64,000 nt of DNA from Salinimicrobium sediminis. GTDB lineage: Bacteria; Bacteroidota; Bacteroidia; Flavobacteriales; Flavobacteriaceae. Each line of letters begins with the position of its first letter. Positions within the stretch are counted from its first letter, which is position 1. The stretch lies in contig NZ_OCMF01000002.1 of the NCBI RefSeq assembly GCF_900215295.1, positions 434,001-498,000 of the forward strand, read 5' to 3'. A model generated the notes under the pieces. The model did no database searches and was not told the DNA's origin. It saw nothing but the letters and a program-made list of their open reading frames with translations. A program made the translations under genes and the position numbers. Shown piece after piece: positions 18,553-27,079 of this stretch.

Positions 18553-19911
18553 TTAAACGTTTTTTACTATAACGGGTTCATCTACATCATGTATCCTTAC
18601 ACACAATGCTGCAGCTATAAGGAAGGCTATCCCACTGGTCACCAAAGCATAAATTGGATCTCCACCATACAGGTATTTCACCATGGGACCTCCAATGAGG
18701 GCGTTAATAATTTGAGGGATAACAATAAAGAAGTTGAAGATCCCCATATAAACCCCCATTTTTCGGGGAGGAATGGAGCCTGCAAGAATAGCATAAGGCA
18801 TGGCCAAAATACTTGCCCAACCTATACCTATTCCTACCATAGACAGCAGTAACCAATATTCATTAGGAGCAATATAAATGGACAACAAGCCCACACCTCC
18901 CAGGATAAGGGAGAACATATGTGTGCTTTTTCTACCCAATTTTAAAGCAATGGCAGGCAAGAAAAATGCAAATACCGCCGAGACAGCATTATAGACTCCA
19001 AAAAGTACTCCTACCCAATCCCCTGCATCCTGATAAGTTTCACTACTGTTGTCTGTTAGCGGCAGGTCATAAATATGATGCGCTATTGCAGGAGTTGAAA
19101 AAACCCACATCCCAAAAAGGCCAAACCATGAAAAGAATTGCACCCAGGCAAGTTGCCTCATGGTGAACGGCATGTTCTTAAAATCTGTAAAAATGTCAAA
19201 AAGGCTGGATTGTTCTTTTGGTGCCAAATGCCTATAGGCAATATAGTCCTCCATTTTCTCGAGTTCTTCGGGAGAGTATTCTTTGGTGGTAAAAATGGTA
19301 ACTAGAATACTCCCTACAAGTATTGCAGCTCCAATAATAAAAGAGAGCAAAAGGTTGAGGGGCACTTCTCCCGCCACAGTACGGTTACTTATGTCAAACC
19401 AGTTGGCCAGCACATAGGGCAACCAGGAACCTACAACTGCTCCAATTCCAATCAATACGGTTTGAACACTAAATCCAAGGGTACGTTGGTCTGAAGGGAG
19501 ATTGTCTGCCACCAGGGCCCGAAAAGGCTCCATAGCAATATTAAAGGAAGCATCCATTACAAAAAGCATCCCCGCTCCAATCCACAGGGACGGCAGAATA
19601 GCTATAAAGAGATCGGCATTGGGCATTAAGATGAGACCTGCGGCAGCCATAAGAGCTCCCACAAGAAAAAAGGGACGGCGCCGCCCTAACCTGGTCCAGG
19701 TCCTGTCGCTGTAATAACCGATTATAGGTTGGATTACCAGTCCCGTAATAGGTGCGACCAGCCAGAACCACGAGAGTTCATGAACATCGGCTCCAAAAAT
19801 TTGCAGAATTCTACTGGCGTTTGCGTTCTGTAGCGCAAAACCCAGTTGTATACCAAGAAATCCAAAACTCATGTTCCAGATCTCCCAAAAACTCAAGGTG
19901 CGTTTTTGCAT
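18553..19911 (-). CDS. MFS sugar transporter, probable maltose importer (SLC45-like)
   Basis: The 452-residue membrane protein has 12 predicted helices and the loop signature GYYSDRTWTRLGRRRPFF (residues 65-82) between helices 2 and 3, typical of the sucrose/maltose-proton symporter branch of the major facilitator family. It leads the operon for pgmB, GH65 and the periplasmic glucosidases. It most likely imports maltose or short maltodextrins for cytoplasmic phosphorolysis. A promoter with both boxes lies 60-90 bp upstream. Substrate is inferred from context. Confidence 0.88.
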   Translation of the reverse strand: MQKRTLSFWEIWNMSFGFLGIQLGFALQNANASRILQIFGADVHELSWFWLVAPITGLVIQPIIGYYSDRTWTRLGRRRPFFLVGALMAAAGLILMPNADLFIAILPSLWIGAGMLFVMDASFNIAMEPFRALVADNLPSDQRTLGFSVQTVLIGIGAVVGSWLPYVLANWFDISNRTVAGEVPLNLLLSFIIGAAILVGSILVTIFTTKEYSPEELEKMEDYIAYRHLAPKEQSSLFDIFTDFKNMPFTMRQLAWVQFFSWFGLFGMWVFSTPAIAHHIYDLPLTDNSSETYQDAGDWVGVLFGVYNAVSAVFAFFLPAIALKLGRKSTHMFSLILGGVGLLSIYIAPNEYWLLLSMVGIGIGWASILAMPYAILAGSIPPRKMGVYMGIFNFFIVIPQIINALIGGPMVKYLYGGDPIYALVTSGIAFLIAAALCVRIHDVDEPVIVKNV

Positions 19912-19972
19912 TATCGTAGTATTAGATTACGATAAGCTGTTTAGACTTATCAAAACTTAAAAAGGGGAAGTA

Positions 19973-20003
19973 GAAATATAAGTTCTGATAAAAATCTGTC
20001 AAA
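19973..20003 (-). promoter_or_regulatory. Promoter of the maltodextrin operon (TTTG-19-TATATTTC)
   Basis: On the minus strand TTTG (20003-20000) is followed after 19 bp by TATATTTC (19980-19973), a 7/8 match to TAnnTTTG at the expected spacing. Transcription would start near 19966, leaving a leader of about 55 nt before the MFS gene. That leader holds a GATAAG...CTTATC inverted repeat (19931-19951). Confidence 0.55.
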
Positions 20004-20016
20004 TATAATAAAAAAA

Positions 20017-21054
20017 TTATACCACCGGCTTCTTTGTTTTTAATGTGGATTCTCTTTCTATTAAACTCGTATTGATAATGGCGGTTTGATACCTCTCCTC
20101 ATCTACCACACGTTCCAGTCTCTCGATTAAAAGTTGAGCTGCCCGGGCACCCATTTCGGCTCCATGCTGGTTAACTGTACTTAGACTGGGCATAAATCTG
20201 CGGGATAATTCCCCGTCAGAAAAACTTATTACCAGCACATCTTCGGGAACAGTTAAGCCTTTTGAGACTAAAGCCTTTACCGCACTGGCTGCGAATTGTT
20301 CATTTACCGCAAATACCGCATCTACATTGCGGCTCTTCAGGAATTCATCGATTTGTTCCTGACTTTGATCTATGTCTTCTATTTTTAGAATCAGATCCTC
20401 ATTTACAGTTATATTATTTTTCCGCAGCGCATTGAGATACCCATTAGTACGCAGTTTCCCCACACTTACATAATCTACGGTGGTAATTATTGCGATACTC
20501 CTACAACCGGAATCTATAAGATGCTGTACCGCTTTTGCAGCACCTTCGGCATCATCAATAATCACTTTATCACAAATTATTTCGTCCACTACCCTGTCCA
20601 CCAGTACCACCGGCATACCCTGATTAATGACTTCCTGTAAATGGTGGTAATCTCTTTTTTGCTGTGTTTCTTTGGCAACAGAAAGAATAAAACCATCGGT
20701 GCTGCCGTTAGCCAGCATCTCCATATTCATAACTTCCCTGTCAAAAGAGTTATTGGAGAGACATATAATAACATTATAACCTTTCTTGTTTGCTACCTCC
20801 TCGATCCCGCTAATGACAGTTGCAAAGAAGTCATGTACAATTTCCGGAAGAACCAGCCCTATAGTTCTTGTCTTCCGGTTCTTTAAGCTTAAAGCAATAT
20901 TGTTGGGCTTGTAGTTATATAACTTGGCAAAGGCTTTCACTTTTTGCCGGGTATCTTCTCCAATTTCCGGGCTGTCTCGTAAAGCTTTGGAAACTGTTGA
21001 GACTGAGACATCAAGTTCAAAGGCAATTTGTTTAAGGGTAAGTTTCGGCTTCAT
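20017..21054 (-). CDS. LacI-family transcriptional regulator of the starch/maltose locus
   Basis: The 345-residue regulator has an N-terminal helix-turn-helix (LTLKQIAFELDVSVSTVSKA, then residues to about 50, including KLYNYKPN). A periplasmic-binding-protein-like effector domain follows, starting TRTIGLVLPEIVHDFF. It lies between the maltodextrin operon and divergent susC. LacI proteins bind palindromes with a central CG; a perfect 14-bp one (CGAAAACGTTTTCG) lies 91 bp before its start. The likely inducer is maltose or a phosphorylated product. No SusR-type membrane sensor is present in the locus. Confidence 0.92.
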   Translation of the reverse strand: MKPKLTLKQIAFELDVSVSTVSKALRDSPEIGEDTRQKVKAFAKLYNYKPNNIALSLKNRKTRTIGLVLPEIVHDFFATVISGIEEVANKKGYNVIICLSNNSFDREVMNMEMLANGSTDGFILSVAKETQQKRDYHHLQEVINQGMPVVLVDRVVDEIICDKVIIDDAEGAAKAVQHLIDSGCRSIAIITTVDYVSVGKLRTNGYLNALRKNNITVNEDLILKIEDIDQSQEQIDEFLKSRNVDAVFAVNEQFAASAVKALVSKGLTVPEDVLVISFSDGELSRRFMPSLSTVNQHGAEMGARAAQLLIERLERVVDEERYQTAIINTSLIERESTLKTKKPVV

Positions 21055-21092
21055 TTTTTAGTCCTCAGGGGTTTTGTAAAAAGTGGAAAAAG

Positions 21093-21100
21093 CAAAAATA
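21093..21100 (-). promoter_or_regulatory. -7 box TATTTTTG of lacI
   Basis: Exact match to TAnnTTTG on the minus strand, about 39 bp before the lacI ATG. It overlaps by one base an 18-bp inverted repeat on its upstream side, suggesting control of this promoter. No TTTG at the ideal upstream spacing. Confidence 0.5.
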
Positions 21101-21117
21101 TCACAATTAGTTGTGAT
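21100..21117. promoter_or_regulatory. Inverted repeat ATCACAA-TTAG-TTGTGAT in the lacI promoter
   Basis: Two perfect 7-base arms around TTAG lie in the spacer of the lacI promoter, directly upstream of its -7 box. The arms do not resemble the CG-centred LacI palindrome at 21145, so a second regulator may bind here. Confidence 0.45.
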
Positions 21118-21144
21118 TATTAGAATCCAATAAAGTTTTCAACA

Positions 21145-21158
21145 CGAAAACGTTTTCG
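21145..21158. promoter_or_regulatory. Perfect palindrome CGAAAACGTTTTCG, probable LacI-type operator
   Basis: A 14-bp perfect palindrome with central CG, the shape recognised by LacI/GalR-family proteins. It lies between lacI (start 21054) and susC (start 21270), well placed to act on the divergent starch genes. Confidence 0.65.
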
Positions 21159-21269
21159 GACCGGTAGTGCTGCTTTTTAATACCTGCTTATCTTTTTAGA
21201 ATAGCTACTTTTATATCGGGAAAAGTAGAAATATATGTTAAAACAAGTAAAACCTAATAATGCAATTTT

Positions 21270-24185
21270 ATGAGAACATTAATTAAAAGCACATTGCTTC
21301 TGTTGTTCATGATGCCAATGAGCTTTTTTGCCCAATCTACGGTTAGCGGTCTTATCACCGAGGCCGATACAGGGATGCCTATCCCGGGGGCTAACGTAGT
21401 AATTCAAGGTACCACAACCGGTACCACAACCAATTTCGACGGGGAATATACTCTCGAAGGAGTCAATCTGGATGATGTGATCGTAGTATCATATGTTGGA
21501 TTTACTTCCCAGGAAATTCCCTATACAGGCCAGCAAACAATCAACGTAGAATTATCCCCCGATACAGCAGTACTGGAAGAAGTAGTATTAGTAGGATATG
21601 GTTCCGTTCGGAGGCAGGATGCTACCGGTGCGGTTTCCCAGGTTTCGACTGAAGATTTTAACGAAGGTTCAATTGTTACCGCCGGTCAATTAATCACAGG
21701 GAAAGTCGCCGGGGTAAACGTTACCTCGGGAGGTGGTGCACCTGGTGAAGGTCAGAACATAATTATAAGAGGGCAGGGATCTTTATCTTTAAATAGCTCT
21801 CCTCTAATCGTTGTGGACGGGGTGCCTATAGATAATGATAACATTGGAGGATCAAGAAACGTCTTGGATTTTATTAATCCGAATGACATCGAGAGTATGA
21901 GTGTCTTAAAAGATGCTTCTTCCACTGCAATCTATGGATCGAGAGCAGCCAACGGGGTTATTTTGATCACCACCAAAAAGGGAAAAGGAATGGATTTCAA
22001 ATTCAATTATTCCGCGGTAACAACGGTTTATGAGCCTACCGATTTTGTAGATATGCTTGATGCAGACCAATTCCGCACCTTAATCAATGAGGTTGGAAGT
22101 GATGCTGCAATTGACAGGTTAGGTGAAAGTAACACCAACTGGCAGGATGAAATATATACTACTGCCTTTGGGGTGGACCACAACTTTAGTACTACCGGAA
22201 ACATTGGCGGCTTTATGCCGGTAAGAGCTTCCCTTGGATATACCGATCAGGATGGAATCCTTAAAAGAGACAATTTCACAAGGTCTACTGCTTCTATAAA
22301 CTTAAGGCCAAATTTTCTGGATGGACATCTTACTCTAGAATTGAACGGTAGAGGAATGTATACCGAAAATACTTTTGCCAACAGGGATGCTATAGGGGCT
22401 TCTGTGGATTTTGATCCTACCCAGTCCATATATGATGAAGATTCTCCCTTTGGAGGTTATTTCACCTGGTTAAACTCTGAAGGAGTAAAGAACAATCTCT
22501 CTCCTACTAACCCACTAGCCTTGATCAATCTGAAGGATGATAATTCTGAAGTGCGAAGGTTCATAGGAAATGCAAAAGTAGATTATGACCTGCACTTCAT
22601 GCCAGATCTTACAGCTACTGTAAATGTTGGTTTAGATAAAACAAACAGTCACGGAAGGACCAGAACCTCCATTGAAATGCCATCTTCAGATCTTGATTGG
22701 AATGGAGCAAACACGCGATATACTAATGAGGCAACAAATAGTTTATTCGATGCCTATTTAACCTATCAAAAAGAATTTAGTAATAATTCCATAAATGCTG
22801 TTGCAGGTTATTCCTATCAAAAATTTGAAAACGAAACTTACAATTTCGATAGTGAAGCACAAGAAGATGGGAATGATTACGAATTCATTGATAAATGGAG
22901 AAGTGTCTTACTTTCTTATTTCGGAAGAATTAATTTCAATTTTGATCAAAGGTACTTGCTTACCGCCACTTTGAGAGCTGATGCTTCGTCCAAACTGAAC
23001 CCAAATGACAGATGGGGCTATTTTCCTTCTGTTGCCGTAGCATGGAACATACACAATGAAAACCTGTTCACCGATTCCAGCACTTTTGATGAGCTTAAGC
23101 TGCGCGTTGGATATGGAGAAATTGGAAACGTGAATGGTCTTGGAGATTATAACTTCCTTACAAAATACACCGGAAGTAGATCAAATGCGACTTATCAATT
23201 TGGATCGGGGTATTTCCAAACCTACCGCCCGGAAGAATTTAATGAGAATCTTCGCTGGGAGGTTGGAAAGACTTTCAACGCCGGACTGGACTATAGTCTG
23301 TTCGATTACAGAGTTACCGGATCCTTCAATGCCTATATCAAGAAAACCGAGGACTTGATCAGTTTCGTAACAGTAGATCCATTCACCAACTTTTCTAATG
23401 GAATAGATAAAAATATTGGAGATATGGAGAATAAAGGTATCGAATTTGATATCAATATTTTACCTGTAGAAACTGAAGATTTCAAGTGGAGCATTGGGTA
23501 TAACATTGCTTATAACGTTAATGAGATTACAAATTTGCCAGACCAGGTAGAGGTGGGAGGAATAAATGGAGGAACAGGTAATAATATCCAGCTTCATAAG
23601 GAAGGATATTCTCCATTTAGTTACTGGGTTTATAAGCAGGTTTACAATGAGGAAGGATATCCTATTGAAGGAGTTTATGTCGACCGAAACGGTGACAACA
23701 TTATCAATGATTCCGACCGGTACATTTATAAGGATCCTTATGCAGATATCATTATGGGTCTAAATACAAACTTGAATTACAAGAACCTGGATTTCTCTGT
23801 TGTTACAAGAGCAAACATTGGGAACTATGCCTATAATAACATGGCATCAAGTAAATCTTACGAAATAAGAGCTTCAGAAAATAGTATTCTGACCAATCTG
23901 CATTCAGATTATTACAACACCCGATTCTTGTCGCTTACTGAAACTAATCTTCAAAGTGATTATTACATTCAGGAAGCTTCTTTCTTCAAGATCGATAATA
24001 TTACCCTTGGATATACACTTCCTGAGGTTATAAAAAATTCTACACTAAGAATTTTTGGTTCTGCGCAAAATGTGCTGACTATAACCGATTATGATGGTTT
24101 AGATCCGGAAATTGATGGTGGAATAGATAACAATTTCTATCCAAGACCAAGATCATTCGCCATAGGCGCTAATCTTAATTTTTAA
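21270..24185 (+). CDS. susC: SusC-like TonB-dependent outer-membrane receptor
   Basis: This 971-residue protein is the outer-membrane channel that takes up maltooligosaccharides with SusD. It has a signal peptide ending in SFFAQ (residue 21), a carboxypeptidase-regulatory-like beta domain (about 24-97), a TonB box region (EEVVLVGYGS, 103-112), a plug with IIIRGQGS and GSRAANGVILITTKKGK, and a long barrel ending in aromatic residues (GANLNF). It is followed at 4 bp by susD. The 215-bp gap to divergent lacI carries the palindromic operator. Specificity for starch is inferred from the neighbouring amylases. Confidence 0.95.
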   Translation: MRTLIKSTLLLLFMMPMSFFAQSTVSGLITEADTGMPIPGANVVIQGTTTGTTTNFDGEYTLEGVNLDDVIVVSYVGFTSQEIPYTGQQTINVELSPDTAVLEEVVLVGYGSVRRQDATGAVSQVSTEDFNEGSIVTAGQLITGKVAGVNVTSGGGAPGEGQNIIIRGQGSLSLNSSPLIVVDGVPIDNDNIGGSRNVLDFINPNDIESMSVLKDASSTAIYGSRAANGVILITTKKGKGMDFKFNYSAVTTVYEPTDFVDMLDADQFRTLINEVGSDAAIDRLGESNTNWQDEIYTTAFGVDHNFSTTGNIGGFMPVRASLGYTDQDGILKRDNFTRSTASINLRPNFLDGHLTLELNGRGMYTENTFANRDAIGASVDFDPTQSIYDEDSPFGGYFTWLNSEGVKNNLSPTNPLALINLKDDNSEVRRFIGNAKVDYDLHFMPDLTATVNVGLDKTNSHGRTRTSIEMPSSDLDWNGANTRYTNEATNSLFDAYLTYQKEFSNNSINAVAGYSYQKFENETYNFDSEAQEDGNDYEFIDKWRSVLLSYFGRINFNFDQRYLLTATLRADASSKLNPNDRWGYFPSVAVAWNIHNENLFTDSSTFDELKLRVGYGEIGNVNGLGDYNFLTKYTGSRSNATYQFGSGYFQTYRPEEFNENLRWEVGKTFNAGLDYSLFDYRVTGSFNAYIKKTEDLISFVTVDPFTNFSNGIDKNIGDMENKGIEFDINILPVETEDFKWSIGYNIAYNVNEITNLPDQVEVGGINGGTGNNIQLHKEGYSPFSYWVYKQVYNEEGYPIEGVYVDRNGDNIINDSDRYIYKDPYADIIMGLNTNLNYKNLDFSVVTRANIGNYAYNNMASSKSYEIRASENSILTNLHSDYYNTRFLSLTETNLQSDYYIQEASFFKIDNITLGYTLPEVIKNSTLRIFGSAQNVLTITDYDGLDPEIDGGIDNNFYPRPRSFAIGANLNF

Positions 24186-24189
24186 AAAA

Positions 24190-25815
24190 ATGAAAATGAA
24201 AATAAAACATTTTAAAATTTTGGCTCTGCTTATTCCGGCTTTGGCGTTACATGCCTGTCATGCAGACCTGGATCAGGAACCTATTGATCCGGACAGTTTT
24301 ACTGAAACAAATGTTTTTGCGAGTACCGCAGAAGCAAAAGGAGCCTTAGCCAAGCTCTACGCAAGTTTAAGCCTAACAGGACAGGAAGGGCCTGCCGGTG
24401 ATGCAGATATTTCCGGGATTGATGAAGGTACCTCCCAATATTCAAGGATGTTATTTAGCTTGAACGAATTGACTACAGATCATGCTGTTGTAGGATGGGG
24501 AGATCCAGGCCTGCCAAACCTCCATGCTATGAATTGGGGTGCAAGTAATGATTTTACCACCGGGATGTACTATCGTTTGGCACAGGAGGTTTCTTTTGCC
24601 AATTCATTTATTGATAACGCAGGTAGACTGGAAGGTGAGGAAGCAGAGGCTTTTATTGCTGAAGCTCGTTTCCTGAGAGCATTTGCCTACTACAATTTAA
24701 TTGATCTTTTTGGCAATGTTCCTTTGGTAAAGGAAGTAACAACCTCCTTACCGGAACAGAATACAAGAACGGAGATATTCGAATTCGTGGAATCTGAACT
24801 GCTTGAAATACAGGATCAGTTATTAGAGAGTGGGGCAAATGAGTACGGACGTGTAGATAGAGTAGCTGCATGGGCTCTCCTGTCCAAATTATATTTGAAT
24901 GCAGAAGTATGGACCGGCACAGAGATGTATGCTGAATCTTTGGAATTTTCCAACAAGGTGATCAATTCTTCTTATTCTATTAATACGACTGATGCCAACG
25001 GCAATGGATCTGCATATGACGAATTATTTTTGGCAGATAATGATTCTAATGGGGCTCAAGATGAGTTCATATTCGCCATCAATTTTGATGGAATTAATTC
25101 CAGAACCTATGGAGGAACTACATTTCTTGTGCATGCAGCAATAGGTGGTTCGATGAAAGCTTCAGATTTTGGAGTTAACGGGGGCTGGGGTGGTCTAAGA
25201 ACTACTAAGGCACTGGTGAATAAATTCGACTATGCAGTTACAGAGAGAGATGGTGACGGTGATCCTATAGCCTGGTCAGATGGTCGCGCTATGTTCTATA
25301 CAGATGGCCAGGAATTTGAAATAAATACCATCGCCAATACTTTTACTGATGGTTATGCCGTAACAAAGTTCACGAATATTGACTCTGAAGGAAACCAGGG
25401 GAATGACGAGTCAGGTGAATATGTTGACACAGATCTTCCTCTTATTCGATTAGCCGAAATCTATCTTAATTACGCTGAAGTTGTTGCACGAGGAGAAGGA
25501 GGCGATGTAGGAACTGCTGTGGCTTATATTAACGAACTCAGGGAAAGAGCTTTTGGAGATAACTCCGGAAACATAACTGCTGCCGATCTTACTTTGGATT
25601 TCATAGAGGCTGAAAGGTCCAGAGAGTTGTACTGGGAAGGACAAAGAAGAACCGATCTCATACGATTCAATGACTTTACAACAGCAAATTATCTTTGGCC
25701 ATTTAAAGGCGGAGCCAAAAATGGTACTGCAGTAGAACCTTTTAGAGAACTGTTCCCTTTACCAAGTAATATTATTTCAGTAAATCCTAACCTAACCCAA
25801 AATCCCGGTTACTAA
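24190..25815 (+). CDS. susD: SusD-like outer-membrane glycan-binding lipoprotein
   Basis: The 541-residue RagB/SusD-family lipoprotein caps the SusC channel and binds glycan at the cell surface. The signal ends in ALHAC (Cys23). The family pattern is clear: EARFLRAFAYYNLIDLFGNV, the LPLIRLAEIYLNYAEVVARG helix and the C-terminal ERSRELYWEGQRRTDLIRF block. It follows susC by 4 bp and precedes susE by 14 bp. Confidence 0.95.
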   Translation: MKMKIKHFKILALLIPALALHACHADLDQEPIDPDSFTETNVFASTAEAKGALAKLYASLSLTGQEGPAGDADISGIDEGTSQYSRMLFSLNELTTDHAVVGWGDPGLPNLHAMNWGASNDFTTGMYYRLAQEVSFANSFIDNAGRLEGEEAEAFIAEARFLRAFAYYNLIDLFGNVPLVKEVTTSLPEQNTRTEIFEFVESELLEIQDQLLESGANEYGRVDRVAAWALLSKLYLNAEVWTGTEMYAESLEFSNKVINSSYSINTTDANGNGSAYDELFLADNDSNGAQDEFIFAINFDGINSRTYGGTTFLVHAAIGGSMKASDFGVNGGWGGLRTTKALVNKFDYAVTERDGDGDPIAWSDGRAMFYTDGQEFEINTIANTFTDGYAVTKFTNIDSEGNQGNDESGEYVDTDLPLIRLAEIYLNYAEVVARGEGGDVGTAVAYINELRERAFGDNSGNITAADLTLDFIEAERSRELYWEGQRRTDLIRFNDFTTANYLWPFKGGAKNGTAVEPFRELFPLPSNIISVNPNLTQNPGY

Positions 25816-25829
25816 TAAAACATATAAAA

Positions 25830-26969
25830 ATGAAAAAAATATCAATTTTAGTCACTGCCATTCTGGCTCTTGTATTCAACGCCTGTTCAACAGATGATGA
25901 GTTTACATTTGTAGCTAAGCCAGATCCGGAAGGAATAGCCTTTATGAATACCTTCCTGCCTTCGTACATTCTCAAACCCTCCAATGCTACCAATTTAGCA
26001 GAGAGGTTTGTATGGAATGAAGTTGACATGGATGTACAAACTACAGTAAGATATGAACTACAGGCTTCTGCCGATGAATCGTTTCAAAATATGACTGTGA
26101 TTGAGAGCGATATCGCTACAACCAATCAGGCAGTCACTGTAGGGGAACTACTTGCTCTTGCAGAGGAAGCTGGTCTGGACACCGATCCTGATACTGAGGC
26201 TTCAAATTCGGGAACTGTTTACTTCCAGGTTCGGGCTTACGCAGGGGAAAACCCTGCAACCACTGTGGAGCAATTTTCTGAACCGGTTGGTATCACTGTA
26301 GAATTAGTCGAAGATACTAGTGGAGAAGTAGAACTTCCAAAGATCTATGTGGTAGGAAACTTCCAGGGAGCAGGTGGATATGGATCTGACTGGACTCCTG
26401 CAGACGGAGTGCCTCTAGCAGCCTCTGGACCTGCAAAAACAGATTATGAAGGATTTGTTTATTTAAACGTGGATAAACCTCAATTTAAGTTTTTACCTAC
26501 AAATGCAAGCTTTGATGGAGATTATGGTGACGCAGGAGAAACCGATGGAGTTTTTACAGGAAAGCTTAAGCAGGAAGGAGAAAAAAATGCCGGTACGCCT
26601 GATGGCACAGGAGGTTATTATTGGTTTAAAGTTGACACTGAGAAAATGACCTATAGCCTGACAAAAGTAGATTGGGGATTAATTGGAAATGCTACTCCTA
26701 CAGGATGGGATTCTGATACAGACCTGGTTTACAATCCTGAAACAAAACTTTGGACACTTACCTTAGAGCTTACTGAACAAGTGGCTCCAGACAATGGTAT
26801 CAAGTTTAGAGCAAATGATGGTTGGGATATTAACCTTGGTGACACTGGTGCTGATGGTACTTTAGAATTTGGAGGAGACAACATTGGTGTTCCCGAAAGT
26901 GGAAACTATACTGTAACTATGGATTTAAGCAATCCAAGAGATTATACTTATACGTTAGTTAAAAATTAA
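25830..26969 (+). CDS. SusE/SusF-like starch-binding lipoprotein
   Basis: This 379-residue surface lipoprotein (signal to NAC, Cys19) has an N-terminal Ig-like SusE domain (about 25-160, with AERFVWNEVDM and VYFQVRAYA). Two beta-rich modules resembling the carbohydrate-binding domains of SusE/SusF follow, starting KIYVVGNFQGAG and GLIGNATPTGWDSDTDL. It has no catalytic motif. It follows susD by 14 bp and ends just before a long hairpin that separates it from the amylase gene. Likely job: holding starch near the SusCD pore. Confidence 0.85.
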   Translation: MKKISILVTAILALVFNACSTDDEFTFVAKPDPEGIAFMNTFLPSYILKPSNATNLAERFVWNEVDMDVQTTVRYELQASADESFQNMTVIESDIATTNQAVTVGELLALAEEAGLDTDPDTEASNSGTVYFQVRAYAGENPATTVEQFSEPVGITVELVEDTSGEVELPKIYVVGNFQGAGGYGSDWTPADGVPLAASGPAKTDYEGFVYLNVDKPQFKFLPTNASFDGDYGDAGETDGVFTGKLKQEGEKNAGTPDGTGGYYWFKVDTEKMTYSLTKVDWGLIGNATPTGWDSDTDLVYNPETKLWTLTLELTEQVAPDNGIKFRANDGWDINLGDTGADGTLEFGGDNIGVPESGNYTVTMDLSNPRDYTYTLVKN

Positions 26970-26977
26970 GTTTACTT

Positions 26978-27052
26978 AAAAGGCTGTCCCAAAGGTCTAA
27001 AGACGTCGTTTTTAATGATTTGGCGCTCATTTGACTTTTAAGACAGCCTTTT
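26978..27052 (+). terminator. Long hairpin between susE and the amylase gene (attenuator or terminator)
   Basis: AAAAGGCTGTC (26978-26988) pairs with GACAGCCTTTT (27042-27052), followed by TT. The inner flanks pair further with mismatches (AAAGGTC with GACTTTT), giving an extended stem with a 30-base loop. It starts 9 bp after the susE stop and ends 27 bp before the amylase ATG, so it may lower or process transcription into the amylase. Confidence 0.55.
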
Positions 27053-27079
27053 TTATTTCCTTTTGAAAACCTTTTAAAC

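Noticed and set aside
18555-18562. AAACGTTT palindrome near the end of the MFS gene as a LacI site
   Set aside because: Only 8 bp, AT-flanked, overlaps a stop codon between tightly packed operon genes; likely chance.
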